From NCBI GenBank assembly GCA_018816625.1, contig JAHIVR010000181.1, positions 1 through 7,955 of the forward strand: a stretch of 7,955 bases of DNA. Reading direction: 5' to 3'. The DNA comes from Nanobdellota archaeon. Lineage in GTDB: Archaea; Nanobdellota; Nanobdellia; Pacearchaeales; GW2011-AR1. Numbering within the stretch: position 1 is the first letter of the stretch; each line of letters begins with the position of its first letter. A program made the translations under genes and the position numbers. The notes below the pieces were generated by a model. The model worked only from the letters and a program-made list of their open reading frames with translations. It was not told the origin of the DNA and ran no database searches. Positions 1-5,029 of the stretch are shown here, piece after piece.

Positions 1-494
1 CTCAAATTAGTAGTTGAACTATTATAATTATTAACAAGATTGGCCTGACTAGCCACGGGTGCTGTACTGGTAACATCAAAATTAAGGGCGGTCGTTTCAG
101 ATCCACTAGAGTTAGTTGCCTTAACACTAAAACTATAACTTCCAGATGTATCTGATGTGGCATTAAACCAAAAATAACCAGTTGTATTTGCTCCAATCAT
201 CCCCCCTGTTTTTCTCCACCTCAAAACAGTACTTGTGTTTGTAAAAGTACTAGTAACACTAGAATCATTACTCCCAGCAGAAAAAACAAAGTCACTATCA
301 ATCGTGATATTCACTTCAGTAATATTTGAATTCTCGGATATTCCTGTGTTCTCAACAGAAATATTAAACAGATAACTGATTCCCTGCGAAGGAGCGAAAT
401 CACTTCCACTAGAAGTATCAATTACAATATCTGCTATAACTAAAGAAGTTAAAACTAAAAGAAACCAAAATAAAAGTAGTTTTTTACCCCCCAT
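1..494 (-). CDS. Secreted sequon-rich Ig-like surface protein, N-terminal part (3' end outside window)
   Basis: The reading frame opens with ATG at 494 and stays open for 164 codons to the left edge, so the C-terminus is missing. It begins MGGKKLLLFWFLLVLTSLVIA, a positively charged start plus hydrophobic core typical of a signal peptide, so the product is probably exported. The mature part is Ser/Thr/Asn-rich with about nine Asn-X-Ser/Thr sequons and looks all-beta. It aligns over about 120 residues with the neighbouring upstream protein: shared blocks are VNITI, NTSTVL-x-W, NTT-x-YFWFNA and NYNSS-x-TN. The two are therefore tandem paralogues. An AGGTG matching the archaeal anti-Shine-Dalgarno lies four bases before the ATG, which supports this start. 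The stop codon of the upstream gene is 47 bases away, so the pair may be co-transcribed. The function is unknown; a surface or S-layer-associated role is inference. Confidence 0.82.
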   Translation of the reverse strand, partial: MGGKKLLLFWFLLVLTSLVIADIVIDTSSGSDFAPSQGISYLFNISVENTGISENSNITEVNITIDSDFVFSAGSNDSSVTSTFTNTSTVLRWRKTGGMIGANTTGYFWFNATSDTSGSYSFSVKATNSSGSETTALNFDVTSTAPVASQANLVNNYNSSTTNL

Positions 495-497
495 TTT

Positions 498-502
498 ACA
501 CC
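498..502 (-). promoter_or_regulatory. Shine-Dalgarno site of the partial surface-protein gene
   Basis: On the minus strand AGGTG is followed by TAAA and then ATG. It matches the archaeal GGAGGTGATC consensus and fixes the start at 494. It is the only clear Shine-Dalgarno site before a gene start in this window, and it precedes a gene that is probably an internal cistron. Confidence 0.55.
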
Positions 503-520
503 TAACTATAGAAATTTTAA

Positions 521-528
521 TATATAAA
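521..528 (-). promoter_or_regulatory. TATA-like box upstream of the partial surface-protein gene
   Basis: The minus strand reads TTTATATA, a close match to the archaeal box A, centred about 30 bases before the ATG at 494. It could drive this gene separately from its upstream paralogue. If it does, the leader would be only a few bases and would leave out most of the Shine-Dalgarno site, so both modes of expression are possible. Confidence 0.4.
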
Positions 529-541
529 CATTATGATAAAA

Positions 542-2320
542 CTATTTCTTTCTTTTCATCATTCTTACCAATAAAATAATTGTTATGATTATTATAATAA
601 CAATAAAAATCCAAATCCAAACCAAACTTCCTCCTTCCGCATCTCCTATGGCTTCACCTGTAATTCCCACAACCGGTCCAGTATCTTCTTCCTCGGCATC
701 TTGGATTAGTTGTTCTTCAATAATCTCTTCATTAATAGATTTAATAGTGAGATCCGCCTTATTTCCCACTATGGAATTTAAAACCACAGAAAGGTCATAA
801 AAATTATCTCCTGTAAGCTCAACCTTCCAAATTTCTCCAATACTCAGAAACTTTTGTTGGGGGATGCTTGAAACCTCCACCTTAACCGAATCCACTCCTA
901 ACTCTCTAATCCCAACATGATGTTCTTCACCGCTCAAAGTGAATTTTATTCTTTGTTTTCTAGCAATTGCTTTTGAATATCCTTGAGACAACTGGTCTGT
1001 ATTGGCAGTATAAGAACCAGAAGTCCAAAAACTAGTAGAGCCTCCCCCACTACTCCCGCTCCCACCCCCAGTCCTTGGAGAGACCGTATAACTAGTTGAA
1101 CCTATGACACTATTTCCAGCGTAATCCGTAACAGTACAAAGATTGGTAAAAGTTCCATCAACGGCAGTAGAAGGACTTGCAGAATAAACAGTCGTTAAAA
1201 CTCCTGAAGTGGCATCCGTAGCAGTACACGAACACGCAATAGTATCCCCCCCAAAAACAGAAGTGGGACTACAAGTAATGGACGAAGTGGGATCAGTTAC
1301 ATCAATAGTGATAGTTCTTGTTGCTGTAGCATTACTATTCCCAGAAGAATCAAAATCAGTTACATTATAAGTGTAAACCCCATCAGACAACCCAGTCCAA
1401 TTTATCACTCTCGTTCCATCAGTAAAATTAGTAATATTGACAGACGAACTGGAATTATATAATCTAAAAGAGATATTTCTTTCGTTAATCTCAGTCACAG
1501 AAACATTCACATAAATCCAACTCTGAGAGAGATTTGTATTATTCCCATCAGTCACCAATCCAAAATCAATCAAAGGATATGTAGTATCAACAGTCAGTGT
1601 CCTATTAGTATCCGCATAATCAGAATTGGCAGCGGAATCATTACACCACGCAGCCCATATATAAGTCCCATCTGCAATCACAACACTCACAGTCCAATTA
1701 GTACCATTAACAGGAGTTGAATTTGTCTGATTAGCGTGCCAGGTACCGGTCCAGTTCCCCCAAACCTGCAGAACATCCGGATTCACATTATCCCCACAAG
1801 ACAAAATAAAACTAACATTAGTACTAGAACTATTATAATTTGTAACCGGACTCCAAGAAGTTGCAGAAGGACTCGCGGTATCATTAACCACCACCACCAA
1901 AGAAGTATTAACTATGGAGGTAGAATTTACAGTCGTAACATTAATTGTATAATTTCCGGGAGTAGAAGCATTAGCATTGAACCAAAAATAAGAAGTCGTG
2001 TTGGGAGGAATCAACACACTCGTATTCGTCCAACTCAAAACCGTGCTAGTATTAACAAAAGTCCAAAAAGAAACACTTGTACCGTTTGAAGCACCCACAA
2101 AGGTAAACGTACTTGGAATAGTAATATTAACCTGGCTTATATTTGCATTAAGAGCAACATCTGTGTTATTCACAGAAACATTAAACACATAAGCAACATC
2201 CTCTGCAGGTTTAAACCAACTCTGCCCATCGGAAAGAGTCACAGTATGCGCTGCCAAAACAAAACCCAAAGCAAAAACTAAAACAATTCCAAAAATAAAA
2301 AACTCCTTTTTCATCACCAT
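542..2320 (-). CDS. Membrane-anchored, multi-Ig-like, sequon-rich surface protein
   Basis: The product is 592 residues, counted from ATG 2320. A TTG 21 bases earlier is also in frame, but ATG gives a normal signal peptide (residues 1-24). Then follow a domain shared with the neighbouring paralogue (about 38-147), three Ig-like modules (about 148-247, 248-340, 341-414), a Gly/Ser linker (415-431), a folded C-terminal domain (about 432-533), an acidic stretch, the motif ITGEAIG (553-559), an Ile-rich membrane helix (566-585) and the basic tail RMMKRKK. This is a type I topology with the bulk outside the cell. About 33 Asn-X-Ser/Thr sequons lie before residue 331 and none after. Cysteines at 175/226 and 350/363/365/395 suggest disulfides in modules 2 and 4. 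I recognise the modules as common in DPANN surface proteins. The role (S-layer, adhesion or host contact) is unknown. Confidence 0.85.
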   Translation of the reverse strand: MVMKKEFFIFGIVLVFALGFVLAAHTVTLSDGQSWFKPAEDVAYVFNVSVNNTDVALNANISQVNITIPSTFTFVGASNGTSVSFWTFVNTSTVLSWTNTSVLIPPNTTSYFWFNANASTPGNYTINVTTVNSTSIVNTSLVVVVNDTASPSATSWSPVTNYNSSSTNVSFILSCGDNVNPDVLQVWGNWTGTWHANQTNSTPVNGTNWTVSVVIADGTYIWAAWCNDSAANSDYADTNRTLTVDTTYPLIDFGLVTDGNNTNLSQSWIYVNVSVTEINERNISFRLYNSSSSVNITNFTDGTRVINWTGLSDGVYTYNVTDFDSSGNSNATATRTITIDVTDPTSSITCSPTSVFGGDTIACSCTATDATSGVLTTVYSASPSTAVDGTFTNLCTVTDYAGNSVIGSTSYTVSPRTGGGSGSSGGGSTSFWTSGSYTANTDQLSQGYSKAIARKQRIKFTLSGEEHHVGIRELGVDSVKVEVSSIPQQKFLSIGEIWKVELTGDNFYDLSVVLNSIVGNKADLTIKSINEEIIEEQLIQDAEEEDTGPVVGITGEAIGDAEGGSLVWIWIFIVIIIIITIILLVRMMKRKK

Positions 2321-2350
2321 CTTTTTCTTTTTCCCAAACAATATATTCTA

Positions 2351-2380
2351 TATAAAAATTTAGTTTTGAATATATATAAA
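2351..2380 (-). promoter_or_regulatory. Two TATA-like boxes upstream of the 592-residue surface-protein gene
   Basis: The minus strand carries TTTATATA at 2373-2380 and TTTTTATA at 2351-2358. From the nearer box transcription would begin near 2328, just before ATG 2320 and downstream of the in-frame TTG at 2341, which favours the ATG. From the farther box it would begin near 2350, and either start would be possible. No Shine-Dalgarno site is evident. Confidence 0.45.
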
Positions 2381-2396
2381 CCTTTAGCTTTAGGGA

Positions 2397-2465
2397 TTTT
2401 ATTTTATAGAAAGTGAAAAAAGTATCGTTAATAAGAAAGAAATTTTTCACAGTAAACTTTTTAAA
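2397..2465 (+). promoter_or_regulatory. Candidate ndk promoter elements
   Basis: Two candidates are visible. TTTTTAAA at 2458-2465 is centred about 26 bases before ATG 2488, the spacing expected for a leaderless transcript and the same arrangement as the next gene. TTTTATTTTATA at 2397-2408 would give a leader of roughly 60 bases. No Shine-Dalgarno sequence precedes the ATG, which favours the leaderless reading. The rest of the gap between the divergent genes (2321-2487) shows no RNA gene. Confidence 0.4.
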
Positions 2466-2487
2466 CAACTTTCAACAAAAATTAACA

Positions 2488-3054
2488 ATGACAACAGAAA
2501 AAACACTTGTCCTAATAAAACCAGATGCTGTTCTAAGAGGAATAATTGGGGATATAATTCAAAGATTTGAAAGAGTCGGAATGAAGATTGTTGGCCTTAA
2601 AATGATTAAAGCTCCAAGAGAGACACTTGAAAAACACTACTTTAAAGACGATAAATGGCTCAAGGAAAAAGGAGAATTATATATTAAAAAACTAAACCTT
2701 CCAAAAAACACAGACCCAAAAAAAATAGGTAGAAATATTGTTGAAGGCCTTATAGAAGATAATCAATTCTCTCCAATAATTGCAATGATATTGGAAGGCC
2801 ATAATGCAATACACACTGTAAAAAGACTCACGGGCCCAACCAACATTGATGAAGCACTACCTGGAACAATAAGGGGGGATTTTTCCCATGATACTTTTGA
2901 ATTGGCAAACCATTCAAATAGACCAAACATAACTATAATCCACGCAACAGACGACCCAAAAGAGGCTCAAAAAGAAATAGACTTTTGGTTTTCTCCAGAC
3001 GAAATACACTCTTACTCAAAACCAGAAGAAACAGTCCATTATAGAAAGAGATAA
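2488..3054 (+). CDS. ndk: Nucleoside diphosphate kinase, long form with two insertions
   Basis: This cytoplasmic enzyme passes the gamma phosphate from ATP to nucleoside diphosphates through a phosphohistidine. The start is the ATG giving MTTEKTLVLIKPDAVLRG; the frame extends 25 codons further up to a GTG, but that extension is not Ndk-like. Visible family features are KPDA (Lys11), HY (50-51), R113 and T118 in KRLTGPTN, GTIRGDF (126-132) and the catalytic His152 in IIHATD. At 188 residues it exceeds the usual length of about 140-155. By hand alignment the extra length is about 25 residues between His50-Tyr51 and the AMILEG strand, and about 10 residues between RGDF and the active-site His. 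I recall a similar long form from Patescibacteria/DPANN genomes. The Asn normally three residues before the catalytic His is Thr149 here. Confidence 0.95.
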   Translation: MTTEKTLVLIKPDAVLRGIIGDIIQRFERVGMKIVGLKMIKAPRETLEKHYFKDDKWLKEKGELYIKKLNLPKNTDPKKIGRNIVEGLIEDNQFSPIIAMILEGHNAIHTVKRLTGPTNIDEALPGTIRGDFSHDTFELANHSNRPNITIIHATDDPKEAQKEIDFWFSPDEIHSYSKPEETVHYRKR

Positions 3055-3064
3055 AAGGAAAGTA

Positions 3065-3071
3065 TTTTAAA
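3065..3071 (+). promoter_or_regulatory. TATA-like box of the Cys-rich secreted protein gene
   Basis: TTTTAAA is centred 25 bases before ATG 3093 in the 38-base gap after ndk. With no Shine-Dalgarno site, this suggests a separate leaderless transcript, although read-through from ndk is also possible. Confidence 0.4.
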
Positions 3072-3092
3072 GCCAAAACCATTTTAATAAAA

Positions 3093-3878
3093 ATGGGATT
3101 AACAAAGGGGGTAATTATTCTATTAGCATCCATATTAATTTTACCAATCATAATTTCTGCACAACCCTCAGATAGACCATACTGCATAGATAATCCTTCC
3201 CAAGGATATTCTTCTTGGTATGATGAAAGTGGGCCAGTGCAATTTAGAGCAGGCTGTATGAACTGCACAGCGATATATAAAACAGGAGAATTTCCGGGAT
3301 GGTATAGTTCTTGCAATGATAATTTAATAAAATTAACCCCGTCAAGAACTGACAATTCTTTCTTTGTAAACTGTGACGAAACGGATGGAGGAATGAAGTA
3401 TTTTATTGAGGGGATAACCTCCTACCAAAATAATTCTGTAATGGATTTTTGTGTTTGGGATGACGGAAAACCAACTACAGGTAGGGAAGGAACACAAGTT
3501 GTTGAAAACTACTGCGACGAACAAAACAATATAATTACTAACACATATCCATGCCCATATGGATGTGTTGATGGTGCCTGTGTAAAAGTAACCCCTATAA
3601 ATGACACTCCAATGGACGTAGTGCAAAATCTTCAGAAAGAAGGTTGTGTGGGATGTCTATTTGTGAATAGAACAGAAAATAAATGTTATCCTTTTGGATA
3701 CAGAACTCAAGAGAAAACCTTTTGTTCAAATACAAATAGCACTTTTATTGAACAAAAAAATAAAGATGCTTTTTGTGAAAATAACTTTGAATGCTCTTCA
3801 AATCTTTGCAAAGAATTAAAATGTGCAAACCTGTCTTTTTTCAAAAAAATCTTTAACTGGTTCAAAAATATATTTTAA
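3093..3878 (+). CDS. Cys-rich secreted protein with amphipathic C-terminal tail
   Basis: The product is 261 residues. Residues 1-23 (Lys5, then a long hydrophobic run ending IIISA-Q) form a signal peptide, so it is probably exported. The mature part holds 18 cysteines (31, 55, 58, 74, 94, 120, 141, 154, 158, 163, 185, 188, 198, 211, 228, 234, 239, 244), an even number fitting extracellular disulfides. A central module (about 94-164) has CDETDGG, then YFIEG, then NYCDE, then CPYGCVDGAC. I have the impression that this pattern recurs in many DPANN surface proteins, but I know of no assigned function. The C-terminal part has CENNFECSSNLC followed by FFKKIFNWFKNIF, a short amphipathic basic/aromatic helix ending the protein. 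A few sequons are present (for example N57, N192, N215, N246). It starts 38 bases after ndk and converges on metK. Not an enzyme I recognise. Confidence 0.85.
   Translation: MGLTKGVIILLASILILPIIISAQPSDRPYCIDNPSQGYSSWYDESGPVQFRAGCMNCTAIYKTGEFPGWYSSCNDNLIKLTPSRTDNSFFVNCDETDGGMKYFIEGITSYQNNSVMDFCVWDDGKPTTGREGTQVVENYCDEQNNIITNTYPCPYGCVDGACVKVTPINDTPMDVVQNLQKEGCVGCLFVNRTENKCYPFGYRTQEKTFCSNTNSTFIEQKNKDAFCENNFECSSNLCKELKCANLSFFKKIFNWFKNIF
3836..3849. terminator. Possible bidirectional T-tract terminator at the convergent junction
   Basis: Six Ts, a C and seven As sit near the 3' end of the Cys-rich gene. The metK transcript would meet seven Us about 40 bases past its stop. Archaeal RNA polymerase often terminates at such T tracts without a hairpin. 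The tract also encodes Phe-Phe-Lys-Lys in the opposing gene, so it may simply be coding sequence. Confidence 0.25.
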
Positions 3879-3887
3879 ATAACTATT

Positions 3888-5027
3888 TTAAATCTCAGCT
3901 TCTCTTCTTAAAATCTCAGCCTTATCTGTCCTTTCCCAACTAAAACCAATCTCATTTCTTCCAAAATGACCGTATGCAGCAGCATTTCTATAAATTGGTT
4001 TTCTTAAATCTAATCCGTTAATTATTCCTTTGGGAGTTAAATCAAAATATTTTCTAACCAATTCAGAGATTCTCTCCTCAGAAATTTTATTTGTCCCAAA
4101 ACAATCAATATTTACAGAGGTTGGTTCTGCAACACCTATAGCATAACTTAATGCAACCTCGCATTTCTCGGCTAACCCGGCAGCGACAATATTCTTAGCC
4201 ACATATCTTGCAGCATACGCACCACTCCTATCTACTTTAGATGGATCCTTCCCACTAAAACACCCTCCACCGTGTCTTCCAACACCCCCATAAGTATCAA
4301 CAATTATTTTTCTACCTGTTAATCCAGTATCTCCTTCTGGCCCTCCAATAACAAAAGCGCCAGTGGCATTAATATGTACTTTAGTCTGTTCATCCATCAT
4401 CCTCCCACAAACAACTCTTATTACTTTTTCATAAATCTCCCTTCTTAATTCCTCTTCCGAAAGAATTTTTTTATGTTGTTGGGCAATAACAATTACATCA
4501 ATTCTTGATGGCCTTCCCCCAACATACTCTATTGTAACCTGGGACTTGCCATCAGGACCCAAATCTCTTACCTCCCCAGTCTTTCTTACTTCGGCCAGTC
4601 TTTTTGTTAATCTATGAGCAAGAACTATTGGTAAGGGCATCAATTCAGGAGTCTCGTTACACGCATAACCATACATCATTCCCTGGTCTCCCGCACCCTC
4701 CCTATCCACACCCTGAGATATATCCGGACTCTGCCCGTGAATAGAAACCCAGACTCCAGCATCTTCATAATCCATACCATAAGCCGGGTCCGTATATCCT
4801 ATATCTCTTAAAACACTCCTAACGATTGATTGAACATCAACAAAACCTTTTGTAGTAACCTCTCCAGAAACATGCACACTTCCCGTAGTAACTAGTGTCT
4901 CCACTGCAACCCTAGAAAAAGGATCTTGTACAATTAAATTATCAAGAATCGCATCACTTATCTGATCACAAATCTTATCTGGATGCCCTTCCGTAACAGA
5001 TTCAGAAGTAATAAATTTCTTTTCCAT
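3888..5027 (-). CDS. metK: S-adenosylmethionine synthetase, bacterial type
   Basis: The enzyme makes S-adenosylmethionine, the main methyl donor, from methionine and ATP. The 379-residue product has normal length and no internal stops. It carries the signatures of the bacterial/eukaryotic family: SESVTEGHPDK (8-18, His15 and Asp17 at the active site), GAGDQG (111-116, ATP loop), DTYGG (244-248) and GGGCFSGKDPSKVDRS (253-268, phosphate-binding Lys and Asp residues). Most archaea instead use the divergent archaeal family, which lacks this layout, so the gene was probably acquired from bacteria at some point in the lineage. The start is two bases after the radA stop with no clear Shine-Dalgarno site, so translation may be coupled to radA. 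Its 3' end lies nine bases from that of the Cys-rich gene on the other strand. Confidence 0.97.
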   Translation of the reverse strand: MEKKFITSESVTEGHPDKICDQISDAILDNLIVQDPFSRVAVETLVTTGSVHVSGEVTTKGFVDVQSIVRSVLRDIGYTDPAYGMDYEDAGVWVSIHGQSPDISQGVDREGAGDQGMMYGYACNETPELMPLPIVLAHRLTKRLAEVRKTGEVRDLGPDGKSQVTIEYVGGRPSRIDVIVIAQQHKKILSEEELRREIYEKVIRVVCGRMMDEQTKVHINATGAFVIGGPEGDTGLTGRKIIVDTYGGVGRHGGGCFSGKDPSKVDRSGAYAARYVAKNIVAAGLAEKCEVALSYAIGVAEPTSVNIDCFGTNKISEERISELVRKYFDLTPKGIINGLDLRKPIYRNAAAYGHFGRNEIGFSWERTDKAEILRREAEI

Positions 5028-5029
5028 CT

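Noticed and set aside
2..196. 64-codon minus-strand frame at the left edge
   Set aside because: It is in a different frame from the paralogue-matching surface protein that runs through the same bases from ATG 494.
585..800. Open frame on the plus strand within the surface-protein gene
   Set aside because: It is Ile-, Ser- and Pro-rich without domain features and lies antisense to a well-supported gene. The same holds for the plus-strand frames at 1736-2089, 1998-2192, 4983-5189, 5508-5708 and 7233-7508.
2321..2341. TTG at 2341 as start of the surface protein (599 residues)
   Set aside because: It adds FGKKKK before an otherwise normal signal peptide, and the nearer TATA box would start transcription after it. 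ATG 2320, or possibly ATG 2314, is preferred. The farther TATA box keeps the TTG possible.
2381..2395. CCTTTAGCTTTAGGG as a possible hairpin or operator between the divergent genes
   Set aside because: It is a short direct repeat (CTTTAG twice); only about three base pairs would form, which does not support a regulatory structure.
2211..2468. 85-codon minus-strand frame spanning the divergent promoter region
   Set aside because: It overlaps the signal-peptide end of the surface protein in another frame and crosses the TATA boxes; its product is low-complexity.
2413..2487. 25-codon N-terminal extension of ndk from a GTG
   Set aside because: The family begins at MTTEKTLVLIKPD; the extension has no Ndk similarity and a good ATG exists at 2488.
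2933..3355. 140-codon minus-strand frame across the ndk 3' end and Cys-rich gene, and a similar frame at 3342-3626
   Set aside because: Both lie antisense to well-supported genes and have no recognisable domain.
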